A stretch of DNA of 64,000 nucleotides from Aquamicrobium defluvii (lineage in GTDB: Bacteria; Pseudomonadota; Alphaproteobacteria; Rhizobiales; Rhizobiaceae): positions 37,724 through 101,723 of the forward strand of contig NZ_SNZF01000012.1 in assembly GCF_004363725.1 (NCBI RefSeq), given 5' to 3'. Positions 31,652-40,645 of this stretch are shown here, in pieces (position 1 is the stretch's first letter; every line of letters starts with the position of its first letter). Made by a program: the position numbers and the translations under genes. The notes under the pieces are model-generated. The model was not told the origin of the DNA. It searched no databases and worked only from the letters and a program-made list of their open reading frames with translations.

Positions 31652-32457
31652 GCAGCTCCACAGCAATGACAGCCATGAACCTTCGCTTTCAGAAAGATTC
31701 GCTTTGCATGCAAGACCCCCGACAGAACCTGGCCGTCGAGATCGACGCGCTTCACAAATGGTACGGCGCCTTCCATGTCCTGAAGGGCATCGACCTCAGG
31801 GTCGCGCACGGTTCCCGCATCGTCATCTGCGGCCCGTCGGGATCGGGCAAGTCTACCCTGATCCGCTGCCTCAATGGCCTGGAGGCGTATCGGCAGGGAA
31901 CCATAATGCTTGACGGGACCAGACTCGGAGAAGACGCCGTGCAAACCGCGCTGGCCCGCCGGCAGACCGGCATGGTGTTCCAGAACTTCAATCTGTTTCC
32001 GCATCTGAGCGTGCTTGCCAACTGCACCCTTGCCTTGCGCCGGGTGGCCGGCATGGCGCGGACCGAGGCCGAGGCGCTTGCCCATCACTACCTCGAAAAA
32101 GTTCGTATCCCCGAACAGGCACACAAATATCCTGCACAGTTGTCGGGCGGCCAGCAGCAGCGGGTGGCGATCGCAAGGGCGCTATGCATGAGCCCGCGCC
32201 TGATGCTGTTTGACGAGCCGACCTCGGCGCTCGATCCGGAGATGATCCGCGAGGTTTTGGACGTCATGACCGAGCTTGCCCATGACGGCATGACCATGAT
32301 CTGCGTCACCCATGAGATGGGCTTTGCCCGTGAGGTGGCCGATGAGGTCGTGTTCATGGATCAGGGATCGATCGTGGAGCAGGCCGTCCCTGCCACCTTC
32401 TTCTCGGCGCCGAGCCATCCACGGGCTCGCAACTTCCTCAGCACCCTGCTGCACTGA
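31648..32457 (+). CDS. ehuA: Ectoine ABC transporter ATPase EhuA-like
   Basis: A 269-residue ABC ATPase of the GlnQ/HisP group. Walker A GPSGSGKST, Q-loop region GMVFQNFNLFPHLSVLAN, signature LSGGQQQRVAIARAL, Walker B LMLFDEPTSALDPE and H-loop CVTHEMGFAREVADEVVFMD are all intact. Start ATG 31648 overlaps the ehuD stop (ATGA); the domain itself begins near ATG 31708, an alternative start. It powers uptake through EhuCD. In Sinorhizobium the order is ehuABCD; here the ATPase is last. Confidence 0.92.
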   Translation: MSSSTAMTAMNLRFQKDSLCMQDPRQNLAVEIDALHKWYGAFHVLKGIDLRVAHGSRIVICGPSGSGKSTLIRCLNGLEAYRQGTIMLDGTRLGEDAVQTALARRQTGMVFQNFNLFPHLSVLANCTLALRRVAGMARTEAEALAHHYLEKVRIPEQAHKYPAQLSGGQQQRVAIARALCMSPRLMLFDEPTSALDPEMIREVLDVMTELAHDGMTMICVTHEMGFAREVADEVVFMDQGSIVEQAVPATFFSAPSHPRARNFLSTLLH

Positions 32458-32458
32458 T

Positions 32459-33487
32459 ATGACGGCTGCGATGCCGGCGGGCGAAACGCGCATCTGGACG
32501 ACCCTGGACTTCGAACAAGACGGAAAGCAGCATGGCTTTCTGCGGCTGCCATTCTCGAGCGACCTTTCCGCATATGGCACCATTCCGATCCCGATCACCT
32601 GTATCAGGAATGGGGATGGACCGACGGCGCTGCTGATCGCGGGTAATCATGGGGATGAATATGAGGGGCAGATCGCGCTCAGCAAGATGGCGCGACAGAT
32701 CGGGCCAGCTGACGTTCGTGGCCGCATCATTATCCTGCCTGCCCTGAACTATCCGGCCGTGGCCGCTGGCCGGCGTCTGTCCCCGCTCGACGAGGGCAAT
32801 CTGAACCGCCTGTTTCCGGGCAAGGTCAACGGCACGCCAACCGAAATGATCGCTCACTATCTCGTCTCGGTGCTATTGCCCCTGTCCGATCTCGTGATCG
32901 ACCTGCACTCCGGCGGAAGGTCGCTGGCCTATTATCCCTGTTGCCTGATCCGCAACGGAGGGAAGGAGGCAGAAACAGCCCGGCTTGTCGAATTGATGAA
33001 AATCTTCGGTGCGCCCATAGGATCCATCAGCGACGGTTCAGGTGGTGGCGCTTCGACAACGCTGTCGGCCGCGGCGCAGTCTTGCGGCGTGCCCGCCCTA
33101 ACTGCCGAGCTGGGCGGTGGCGGCGGTGTTTCCCACACAGGTGAAGCGATTGCAACGCAAGGCATTCGCCGTGTTCTCAGGCATATCGGTACCTTGCCCG
33201 ATTTGGAAACCAAACCGCCACCGCCCGTGCGCCTGATGCGGGTGGAGGGCAAGGACGCGTTCATCTACGCTCCCTGCCATGGAATCTTCGAGCGCTGCGT
33301 CGAGATCGGCGACAGCGTTCACGCCGGCCAATGCGCGGGCTACATCCATCCGGTCGAAGGAGCGCATCGGCCTACCGAAGCCATATACTTCACCAGACCA
33401 GGCTTCGTTGCCTGCTGCCGTTTCCCGGCCCTCACAAAGCTCGGAGATTGCCTATTCAAAGTGCTGTCGGATATCGAACGCCCGTAG
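32459..33487 (+). CDS. doeB: N-acetyl-L-2,4-diaminobutyrate deacetylase DoeB-like (M14/AstE-AspA family)
   Basis: A 342-residue zinc deacylase. GNHGDEYEG (residues about 62-70) supplies the first His and Glu ligands and DLHSGGRSL the later His; NLNRLFPGK and the C-terminal barrel with YIHPVEGAHRP complete the family pattern. DoeB removes acetate from the ectoine breakdown product N-acetyl-diaminobutyrate. It starts one base after the ehuA stop, so uptake and catabolism are coupled. The other breakdown genes (doeA hydrolase, doeC, doeD) are not in the window, so the pathway must be completed elsewhere or has been lost. Confidence 0.88.
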   Translation: MTAAMPAGETRIWTTLDFEQDGKQHGFLRLPFSSDLSAYGTIPIPITCIRNGDGPTALLIAGNHGDEYEGQIALSKMARQIGPADVRGRIIILPALNYPAVAAGRRLSPLDEGNLNRLFPGKVNGTPTEMIAHYLVSVLLPLSDLVIDLHSGGRSLAYYPCCLIRNGGKEAETARLVELMKIFGAPIGSISDGSGGGASTTLSAAAQSCGVPALTAELGGGGGVSHTGEAIATQGIRRVLRHIGTLPDLETKPPPPVRLMRVEGKDAFIYAPCHGIFERCVEIGDSVHAGQCAGYIHPVEGAHRPTEAIYFTRPGFVACCRFPALTKLGDCLFKVLSDIERP

Positions 33488-33521
33488 CGATGTTATTCTG
33501 CGGCTAGCGCAATAGCATCGC
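33487..33521 (+). terminator. Stem-loop overlapping the doeB stop, weak terminator candidate
   Basis: GCGATGTTATT (33487-33497) pairs with AATAGCATCGC (33511-33521) with one G-U position and a 13-nt loop. It begins at the last base of the stop codon. No T-run follows, so termination is uncertain. Confidence 0.4.
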
Positions 33522-33591
33522 ATGAAGCCAATAGACGGGCATCGCAATTTAAGCTTGTTCCCGGTCGGCCTCATCAAACCCGAAATCCAAT

Positions 33592-33909
33592 TCAGTCTTC
33601 ATGATGCATCCTTCCCCATCGGCTAAAAAGAATAAGCAGGACGCTTGGCCAAAGCATGGTGTGAACATAGTCCTGCAAAGATTTGTACCAGTTCCAGCTT
33701 TGCGTCCATTGATACGAGTCGTGGAAGTCGAGCAACTCGTTTATGGATTGCGCAACCAGCACAAAAATCCACGCATAGAAAAACCTTCTGGGAGAATTAC
33801 GAAACAAAACTGCTCCAAGCAAAAAAAGGGCAAACCCGAAATGGATATGAAGCGCCTCGCGTGATATGCCGAAAAACGCGACGATGGGTTCCTTAAAATG
33901 ATACCACAT
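33592..33909 (-). CDS. Small membrane protein, unknown function
   Basis: A 105-residue protein with three hydrophobic helices: LHIHFGFALFLLGAVLF, FFYAWIFVLVAQSINELLDF and MLWPSVLLILFSRWG. The H-x-H-F-G-F and NELLDFHDSYQW residues are notable polar positions at helix ends. It resembles short VanZ-like or uncharacterised membrane proteins found next to polysaccharide genes, but I cannot place it. It lies just downstream of the polysaccharide region on the same strand, behind a palindrome, so it may be a separate unit. Confidence 0.6.
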   Translation of the reverse strand: MWYHFKEPIVAFFGISREALHIHFGFALFLLGAVLFRNSPRRFFYAWIFVLVAQSINELLDFHDSYQWTQSWNWYKSLQDYVHTMLWPSVLLILFSRWGRMHHED

Positions 33910-33948
33910 GCATCAAAATGTCCTGATCCAGACAGGCTTTTCCGCTAA

Positions 33949-33983
33949 ATCATTTCATCCTTCCACGAAATCGATGAAATGAT
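33949..33983 (-). repeat. 11-bp perfect stem palindrome after the last glycosyltransferase
   Basis: ATCATTTCATC (33949-33959) and GATGAAATGAT (33973-33983) are exact complements with a 13-nt loop, starting right next to the glycosyltransferase stop codon. No T-run follows on the minus strand. It resembles short intergenic palindromes of Brucella-type genomes and may act as an mRNA 3-prime stabiliser. Confidence 0.55.
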
Positions 33984-35174
33984 CTAGGAAGAGCCTCTGC
34001 GGGCGAGTATCTGTTCAATGGCGGCGAGATAGGCATCGATGACGATGCGTTCGTTGAATTGCCGCTCGGCTTTCAGCCGGCTTTGCAGGCCCATCTCTAG
34101 CCTTCGCTCGCCGGAAGATTCGGCGAAGCGGAGCATCTTGTCGACAAGGTCGTCGGTGTCTTTTGCCTTGCAAAGCCAGCCATTCACACCATCATCCACC
34201 ACCTCGCGGCAACCGGGCACATCGGTTGCGATGAGCGGCCGCGCCATGGCCGCTGCTTCCAACAAGCTTCGCGGGGTCCCCTCACGATAGGACGGAAGTA
34301 CGACGCAGTCGGCATCCGCGAGATGGGGGCGCACATCGTTGGTCTGACCGAGATATTCGATGATTCCCTCCTGGACCCAGTTCTCCACTGCCTGTCGCGG
34401 CACGGCCGTACGGTTTTCGACGTCGAGAAAGCCAAGCAGACGGAACCGTACCTGCGGCATCCGGGCTTTTATTCGCCGTGCCGCCTCCACATATTCGCGG
34501 ATACCCTTGTCCCACAACAGACGGGCAACAAGGATGAAGACAGGGCCATCATCGGCTTCGCGTGGCGCAATTGGGGCTGGGGCGAAACGGTCAAGATCAA
34601 TGCCCGAACCCGGGAGAAGGCATACCTGCTCCGGCCGCACCAAACGTGATTCGACAAACAGGTCGAGATCATCGCGGTTCTGGAAAAAAATGACTGCCGA
34701 GCGACTGAACGCGACCCGATAGAGCAGCTTGACGAAACGCGTCAGCCAACCATCATGCAGGAATGTGGTCCCAAGGCCGGAGACATTGCAGATTACAGGA
34801 ACACGAAGAATGTGGGCGGCCAGCGAACCATAGATGTTGGGCTTGATAGTCCAACTAAGATAGACATCGGGCTTCTCTCGAAGCATCAGGCCCAGATACC
34901 GCAAAAACAAGCCGGCATCCTTCACTGGATTGGTTCCCCTGTTATCAATAGCAAGCGATATGTGCCGGCAGCCGATTTCGGCTAGTCTTGCCGTATGGGT
35001 ATCATCGGGAGACGCTGCGGCAACCTTAAAACACTGCGCCACCATTGTCCGCACTAGGCCGGTTCGGAAGTTGACGATGTTCCAAGACGTATTGATGGAA
35101 AGAAGGAGAGAGGCACGTGTGGCTGTCAGGGAAGAAGCGTGACACGACGTGGACGAGTATCCATCGGGGGTCAT
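33984..35174 (-). CDS. Glycosyltransferase, family 4
   Basis: A 396-residue GT-B protein. N-terminal half: LLLSINTSWNIVNFRTGLVR typical of the WbpT/PglA-like branch; acceptor-side CNVSGLGTTFLHDGWLTRFV. C-terminal half: ILVARLLWDKGIREYVEAAR, VLPSYREGTPRSLLEAAAMA RPLIATDVPGCREVV, the nucleotide-sugar site with the E-x7-E motif. It probably adds a HexNAc or similar sugar to the lipid-linked repeat unit in the cytoplasm. Start ATG 35174 has GAGGT just upstream; ATG 35192 is possible. Last gene of the polysaccharide run. Confidence 0.88.
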   Translation of the reverse strand: MTPDGYSSTSCHASSLTATRASLLLSINTSWNIVNFRTGLVRTMVAQCFKVAAASPDDTHTARLAEIGCRHISLAIDNRGTNPVKDAGLFLRYLGLMLREKPDVYLSWTIKPNIYGSLAAHILRVPVICNVSGLGTTFLHDGWLTRFVKLLYRVAFSRSAVIFFQNRDDLDLFVESRLVRPEQVCLLPGSGIDLDRFAPAPIAPREADDGPVFILVARLLWDKGIREYVEAARRIKARMPQVRFRLLGFLDVENRTAVPRQAVENWVQEGIIEYLGQTNDVRPHLADADCVVLPSYREGTPRSLLEAAAMARPLIATDVPGCREVVDDGVNGWLCKAKDTDDLVDKMLRFAESSGERRLEMGLQSRLKAERQFNERIVIDAYLAAIEQILARRGSS

Positions 35175-35278
35175 ATCGACCTCAGTTCTCATGGAAGAGT
35201 GAAAGGCAATCCGTTGTTACTCGCAGGGCCGACATTGCAGAAAAGGACAAAACTGGTAGGGCCACCTTAATAATCATT

Positions 35279-36484
35279 TCAATCTCTCCACCCGAATGAC
35301 CGCACCCCAGAGCGCAGTAAGTTTCCTCTCCCCCTAGCCGGCCTGGCGTGAGGCATATTGGTCATGAAACTGAAATGCTTCCGTTTCGCCATAGCCATGG
35401 ACGCTGCCAGTAGTAGCCAGAAGATGGAAAATCGTGCGCCATTATGGGTAATTCCATAAAGGACTGCAGGTCCTATTAGGACAATCGTGTTGGCCAATCC
35501 GTATGTACGGTTGAGGAGAGTGCCCCAAATAACGAATATAGGTAGAAAAAGTGCAAATCCAACAACCCCATACGTATTCCAGACACTGGCAAAAGTTGAA
35601 TGCACCTCATGCCCTACGATTCGATGAACTTCAGGGCTGCCCATACCGAAGATAATCTCAAAGAGATTTCCTTCTAGGAACGCAAGATAGCCTCGTTCTA
35701 CCAGCGAGCTATCATGCTCCTGCCCCATGTTTATGATACGATTGTAAAATAGAAATCCCGCAAAATATCCTGTTGAAGCAAGGTAGACCACCCCGACAAT
35801 TCCTGAGACTGTTAGGCCAATCCACAGCGCTATCATCCATCCTCCTCTTCTTGGGCGCAGGGTAAAAGCGAGAACGGCGAGGTTCGCAATAATTGCTGCC
35901 TTGGAAAGCGAGACGATCGCCAGAAACAGAGATGTGGCTAGAAGGCTCAACATCGTGCGGAGTCGAATCTCTTTCTCTAGGTAAAGAAGATAGGTTAGCG
36001 ATAGAGTGCAGACTGAAAAAAAGCCCAGTTGATTGGGATTGTTGAAAGTGCCGGTGGGCCGCCCCCCTTCACCCATTTCACGTAAGTCGACACCACTCAG
36101 ATAAACAGAAATTACGGCAAACAGGGCGGCGGCGAGGATGCCGAGCCTCAGCGCCGCGATCCCATATTGCAGCACTACTCGATAAACGCCAGCTATGAGC
36201 AGAAAGTTGAACAGAAAGAACGCCGGGTGAATCAGATAGCGTAGATTATCCGCGATTACGCCGGCGATCATTTCAACCAGAAAGGCGTAGCCGGTAAAAA
36301 GGAGAAGAAGAAGAATCCAGCCCTGCCTCGGCATCCCGTAGCGTCCGATTGTCACGAGCGACAGGAGTAAGAAAGCAAAATGTGAAGGTTGTAGGGAGCC
36401 GGAGGGGAAAATATAGAACGGAAATAGCGCAACCGCGAGAAGGAGCAGCTTTCCCCCGGGAAACCAAGATGGGGAAGAACCCAT
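35279..36484 (-). CDS. Wzy-like O-antigen/polysaccharide polymerase
   Basis: A 401-residue membrane protein with about eleven hydrophobic helices and a large periplasmic loop around residues 265-310. The RPTGTFNNPNQLGFF segment (residues about 145-159) is the signature of the Wzy/WaaL O-antigen ligase superfamily. It likely joins repeat units in the periplasm. Start ATG 36484 is chosen for its AGGAG eight bases upstream and lies two bases past the preceding stop codon's edge; 36502 is an alternative. Base composition is visibly AT-richer than the flanks, as often in exchanged polymerase genes. Confidence 0.85.
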   Translation of the reverse strand: MGSSPSWFPGGKLLLLAVALFPFYIFPSGSLQPSHFAFLLLSLVTIGRYGMPRQGWILLLLLFTGYAFLVEMIAGVIADNLRYLIHPAFFLFNFLLIAGVYRVVLQYGIAALRLGILAAALFAVISVYLSGVDLREMGEGGRPTGTFNNPNQLGFFSVCTLSLTYLLYLEKEIRLRTMLSLLATSLFLAIVSLSKAAIIANLAVLAFTLRPRRGGWMIALWIGLTVSGIVGVVYLASTGYFAGFLFYNRIINMGQEHDSSLVERGYLAFLEGNLFEIIFGMGSPEVHRIVGHEVHSTFASVWNTYGVVGFALFLPIFVIWGTLLNRTYGLANTIVLIGPAVLYGITHNGARFSIFWLLLAASMAMAKRKHFSFMTNMPHARPARGRGNLLRSGVRSFGWRD

Positions 36485-36485
36485 A

Positions 36486-37775
36486 TTATCTGCTCCTATC
36501 ATCCGTCAGTTCCGCCAAAAGTGCGAGAGCTTGCTTTTTTCTCGTGTACCGACCGATCTCCTCCAGCTTTGGAGCAAACCATTCCGGCGAGCCCTTTCCG
36601 TCCAACTGAGCCCGGATGACCTGCGCGATGCAGGCGGGTTCATTGTAATCGAAGACGATGCCTGTTCCAGTGCGGCGCAAAAGCTGGCCGATCTCAAAAT
36701 CCGGACGGCTGCCGACACAAATGATCGGACGGCCGGCAGAAATGTACTCAAAAACTTTACCTGTCAGGACCCCGCGCCCTTCGGGTGCGGAGCTTGCAAG
36801 AAGGAGAAGCAGATCAGCTTCCCTCTGGATTTCGATTGCATCCTCCCGCGCGACATGACCCGGAGTTCTCAGAAAGGGTCGGAAGCGTGGATTGCACATC
36901 AGTTGCACAATCAGTTCCACTCGGCTGCCATAGAAGTCGACCGTAACCTCGCCGAGTTCCAAGTCCCCCTTATCTGCCATGCCGGCAAGTACCTCAAGGA
37001 GGGGCGTCGGGCCATGTGGGGGATAGACCGTCCCAGTGTGGACAATTCTGAGCGGGTTTGCACAATGTCTGGACGGGCTGGCGAAAACCTGCTCCAGATC
37101 CTCCATGTCCAGATCGAAGCCGTTTGGAGCCAGAAGGAGGCGTCCTTTGCAGAACTCCCCCAGTTGACGGATCATATCTTCAGAAACGGCGGTCACGAGA
37201 TCGGCATTCCGGCCGACGCTTCCCTCCTCCAAAGAGCGAATGCTTGCCCGCACGCCATCTGACCATCCAGCCATGGGGTTCTGGCTCCAAAGGTCACGGT
37301 AGTCCGCGACCCAAATGATGTCCGGATTCGCGCTCTTTGCATCATTGGCGATAAGATGGCTTGCATCAGGGCCATACGTGCTTACGACAAAATCGTTATC
37401 CTTTGCGAGTTCAGCAATAAGCGGTATCGCCGCCCCTCTCCAGCCTGACCGGGGATCAGCAGGTGCAGAAGAAGAACTACGACGCAAGTAAGATCTGACC
37501 CGTTTCAGATAACTGCGCACCTTCAAATTTCGGACCAGTTGGTCGAGCAGTGATAAACCCGCTCCCCCATAAGGCACCTCAATCACCCGCACACCGTTCA
37601 GATCGGGCAAATGCAAGTCAAGTGGCGCATCAAATATGCGCTTTGCTGCGGTCAACACGGTCACTTGGGCACCGGCATTGCTCCAGTATTTGGCCCAGGC
37701 ATAGGGTCGATGGGTTCCGATGGCATTGCGCGGTGGCCAGTTATAGGTGACGATTAAAATACGCGGTCCGGTCAT
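36486..37775 (-). CDS. Glycosyltransferase, GT-B fold (family 4-like)
   Basis: A 429-residue protein opening ILIVTYNWPPRNAIGTHRPY AWAKYW, the start of a WcaI/WbpZ-like glycosyltransferase. The middle has IIWVADYRDLWSQNPMAGW and VTAVSEDMIRQLGEF, the C-terminal domain LRIVHTGTVYPPHGPTPLLE and GVLTGKVFEYISAGRPIICV with the E-F/KVFEY motif for the donor. ATG 37775 overlaps the preceding 2-epimerase pseudogene stop (ATGA). Donor sugar unknown. Confidence 0.86.
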   Translation of the reverse strand: MTGPRILIVTYNWPPRNAIGTHRPYAWAKYWSNAGAQVTVLTAAKRIFDAPLDLHLPDLNGVRVIEVPYGGAGLSLLDQLVRNLKVRSYLKRVRSYLRRSSSSAPADPRSGWRGAAIPLIAELAKDNDFVVSTYGPDASHLIANDAKSANPDIIWVADYRDLWSQNPMAGWSDGVRASIRSLEEGSVGRNADLVTAVSEDMIRQLGEFCKGRLLLAPNGFDLDMEDLEQVFASPSRHCANPLRIVHTGTVYPPHGPTPLLEVLAGMADKGDLELGEVTVDFYGSRVELIVQLMCNPRFRPFLRTPGHVAREDAIEIQREADLLLLLASSAPEGRGVLTGKVFEYISAGRPIICVGSRPDFEIGQLLRRTGTGIVFDYNEPACIAQVIRAQLDGKGSPEWFAPKLEEIGRYTRKKQALALLAELTDDRSR

Positions 37776-38697
37776 ACGAAGGCCTCAACTATCCTGAGGG
37801 ATGCAGCTCCCTGCCCATATATGGGCGTCCAAATAGTGGGTGCCCACGCGGTGTCTATCGCGCCGCTGATTGTCTCTTCATTCGCATCCGCCAATATGTT
37901 CCAGCCACTCTCCACCAGTTCCACCCATTCCGTTTCGTCGCGCAAGGTGGCACAGAGCTTGGCGAAAAAATAGGCTTCCTTCTGCACTCCACCCGAATCC
38001 GTGGTCACCAAGCTACAGTTCGCCTCAAGCCACACCATTTCCAGATAGCCGACCGGATCGACGATATACAAGTTGGCGGATGGCGTGATCCTGTATTCTC
38101 GCAGCTTACCACGGGTTTGGGGGTACAGCGGCAGGATAACCGGCAGTCCGGCATTCTCCATTCCACGCATAATGCCTGCCAGTCGCAGCGGATCGTCTGC
38201 TTTCTCAGCTCGATGGATGGTGGTGAGGATGAAGTTCCGGGCGCAAGTCCGAGAGAGGAAAGCCATACCGGCTGCCGTGCGCTATCACGATAGAATAGGG
38301 GGCATCATACATCACATCGCCAATCAGACGGCATTTCCCAAGCGTAATCAATGAGGACGCGAGGATAGGGGGTTTCACCGCCACGAGCACGCCCAGCAAT
38401 GTAGAGTTAGTATCACCATAAACAAGTCCCCAGTCCGGTTTCTCGGAAATGAGAACATCATCAATTGATTCAAGCTGGTGCCCGGACACTACGCCATGAG
38501 TGCCGCCACAAATTCCTAAATTGTAATCTGGCTGGGGAATATCCATTTCGTTGATAACACGTCGAACATAGTGGCATCATAATGCTGACCTGTATGAATG
38601 TTTATTTCCCTGATCCCATTATGGGTAGCTATCTGCCGATACAGTAACTGCTTTGATGACTTGTGAACGATCACCGACAATAGTAGAAATTTTCACG
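37772..38697 (-). pseudogene. UDP-GlcNAc-type 2-epimerase (WecB/WbpI family), multiply broken
   Basis: From GTG 38697 the frame reads VKISTIVGDRSQVIKAVTVS A then breaks; fragments NIHTGQHYD-like, then MDIPQPDYNLGICGGTHGVV (about 38546) and DWGLVYGDTNSTLLGVLVAV K follow. The central block holding HVEAGLRSFNRRMPEE in this family is deleted, and after another frameshift the C-terminal half resumes (FILTTIHRAEKADDPLRLAG then TDSGGVQKEAYFF). Several frameshifts plus a deletion of catalytic residues make it inactive. Non-hydrolysing 2-epimerases interconvert gluco and manno UDP-sugars. Confidence 0.85.
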
Positions 38698-38707
38698 TGC
38701 GCCTTCT

Positions 38708-39289
38708 CTAGATCGGCACGTTCTCAGAAAGGATCTTGATTTTCCTTGCGGGATTTCCAGCAATGATACACTTACCCTCTGGAAAAGATTTAGTGACGAC
38801 AGAGCCGGCTCCCACAATGGTTTTTGGCCCTAAAACCACACCGGGCAGAAGAACACTATTCATTCCGATCCAGCATTTTTCGCCAATCTCTACGTCTTTA
38901 GGAGGAAGGTGATTGTCTAGATCGAGGGGATCATGATTGGAGGTTATAATACCAACATTAGGTCCGATATAACAACCGTGTCCCAGCTTTATAGTTCCAG
39001 AGAAATTCTGCAGATACGTACCAGGACTTTGAAAATTATTGAGATCATCCGGATGGAATAAAATTCTTTTTCCATTCGATACACGACAGGTCAATCCAAC
39101 TGGAAATGGCATGGGACGGCCAAGCCTTAAGATATTTCGTTGCCAAATCGCTCGAAATCCCCAGAGATATCCGGAAAGGGAGTTATCGAAATACCTTCCT
39201 GCAAGATAACGCCTATCAAAAAACAGTGTCAAGACGGCTTTCATCACCGGTTTGGCAAGAAAAATTAGGGATTTTATACGCTCATTCAT
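38708..39289 (-). CDS. Hexapeptide-repeat acyltransferase (sugar O-acetyltransferase-like)
   Basis: A 193-residue protein with left-handed beta-helix repeats: IKLGHGCYIGPNVGIITSNH then VEIGEKCWIGMNSVLLPGVV LGPKTIVGAGSVVTKSFPEG and the ending CIIAGNPARKIK. The N-H motif in ITSNHDP supplies the catalytic His. It likely acetylates a hydroxyl on the polysaccharide repeat unit. The gene is AT-richer than its neighbours, which with the adjacent pseudogene suggests a recombination junction. Confidence 0.85.
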   Translation of the reverse strand: MNERIKSLIFLAKPVMKAVLTLFFDRRYLAGRYFDNSLSGYLWGFRAIWQRNILRLGRPMPFPVGLTCRVSNGKRILFHPDDLNNFQSPGTYLQNFSGTIKLGHGCYIGPNVGIITSNHDPLDLDNHLPPKDVEIGEKCWIGMNSVLLPGVVLGPKTIVGAGSVVTKSFPEGKCIIAGNPARKIKILSENVPI

Positions 39290-39295
39290 GGCTAT

Positions 39296-40645
39296 TCACA
39301 AATACTGAAAGAGGAGAAATAAGCTGTACGCTATCAAAATAGTCGGCAGCGCAAGCATCAACCCCAGGAATTTTCCCTTGAACCGTATTCCAGCGACTTT
39401 GCTGAACACCACCAGGCACCCCCCATAATAGAGCGCTGAGGAGCTCACAAGCGCGGCAATTATATGGTCGCCGCCCATAGCTGTGGCCAAAACAACAGCT
39501 CCAATACGCAATATTGCTCCAGATAATGTCACAAGGAGCATGGTTCTCTGCTGCTCCGCCACGAACATAACCATTGACACAGGCGAAGCAAGAAACTGCA
39601 GGATAATCCACGGCACCATCAAGGCGACGATCTCGCCAGCGCGTGTCCATTCCGCGCCGAAGATCAGTGGGAAGACATATGGCGCTGCCAGTCCGACGAG
39701 GATCAACGGAGCGATCCCGATCTGCATCAACCGGCGCAGAATGGTAGCAGTGAATTCCGCCAGACGTCCAGCTTGCATTTCCTCCGGCGCCCGCGAGGTA
39801 TAGACTTGAGAGATTGAGGAGCCAAGGAGCGTCATTGGTGCGGTCATGATCTGCTGGGCCAGAAGCAGAAACCCCGCCTCAGCACCGGCATGGGCGGCGA
39901 TAAACAACACCGGGACCTGCAAGCCTGCTATATTGGCCAGAGCCTCCGACGTGGAATATAAGGGATAGCGGTGATAGGTGCGGAAAGTACGGGGCAGATC
40001 CTGTCGACGAAACCTCGTCATGGCGATCCGATCATGGCGTAGCGTATCGAGTGCAAGCCGCAGACTGCCCGCGCCGATGTTCAGCATATTGCCGAGAAGC
40101 AGGCCCAACGGCGCGATTCCGGCCCAGCCGAGAGCCAGCATGGTGCCAACCCCAGCCGCTGCTTGCGTTACCCGCGTTACTGCAATACTACCGAAGCGCC
40201 GCGCACGGGTCGTCCAAAATTGCAGCGCAGAATATGCCGCTGCCATGAATATGCCGATAGGTGCCAGCCACAGCCACGGCTCAAGACCGGGCTGCCCCAG
40301 AAGTCGCGTCACGCCTTTCGGAAACACCAGCACCACGAAAAATCCCAGTGCTGCGATCCCGCCCGCAAAGCTAAGGGCCAGGACCAGAAGATGCACGGCA
40401 TCTTCTTCATCAGTGGCTACGGGAATCGCAATGTCGAAGCGAAGACAGGCTACGATCGAGATCATCGAAACCAGCCCCAGATACACTGCCAGCAACGCGA
40501 AATCTGCGGGCGAATAAAGCCGCGTTACCAAGGGCAGAGCAGCAAGTACGATAAGCCGCCCGCCGAGCGTGCCCGAAACCAGCCGCGCCACATCCCGCAG
40601 GATTTCATTGCCGGTCAAGGCGCTAAGATTGGTTTTAAACTTCAT
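39296..40645 (-). CDS. Polysaccharide flippase (Wzx family)
   Basis: A 449-residue membrane protein with about 12-14 helices of the oligosaccharide flippase/MVF type. The N-terminus EILRDVARLVSGTLGGRLIV LAALPLVTRLYSPADFALLA is diagnostic. It moves lipid-linked repeat units across the inner membrane. Start ATG 40645 overlaps the aminotransferase stop by 11 bases; an upstream in-frame start at 40675 would add ten residues from inside that gene. Confidence 0.9.
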   Translation of the reverse strand: MKFKTNLSALTGNEILRDVARLVSGTLGGRLIVLAALPLVTRLYSPADFALLAVYLGLVSMISIVACLRFDIAIPVATDEEDAVHLLVLALSFAGGIAALGFFVVLVFPKGVTRLLGQPGLEPWLWLAPIGIFMAAAYSALQFWTTRARRFGSIAVTRVTQAAAGVGTMLALGWAGIAPLGLLLGNMLNIGAGSLRLALDTLRHDRIAMTRFRRQDLPRTFRTYHRYPLYSTSEALANIAGLQVPVLFIAAHAGAEAGFLLLAQQIMTAPMTLLGSSISQVYTSRAPEEMQAGRLAEFTATILRRLMQIGIAPLILVGLAAPYVFPLIFGAEWTRAGEIVALMVPWIILQFLASPVSMVMFVAEQQRTMLLVTLSGAILRIGAVVLATAMGGDHIIAALVSSSALYYGGCLVVFSKVAGIRFKGKFLGLMLALPTILIAYSLFLLFQYL

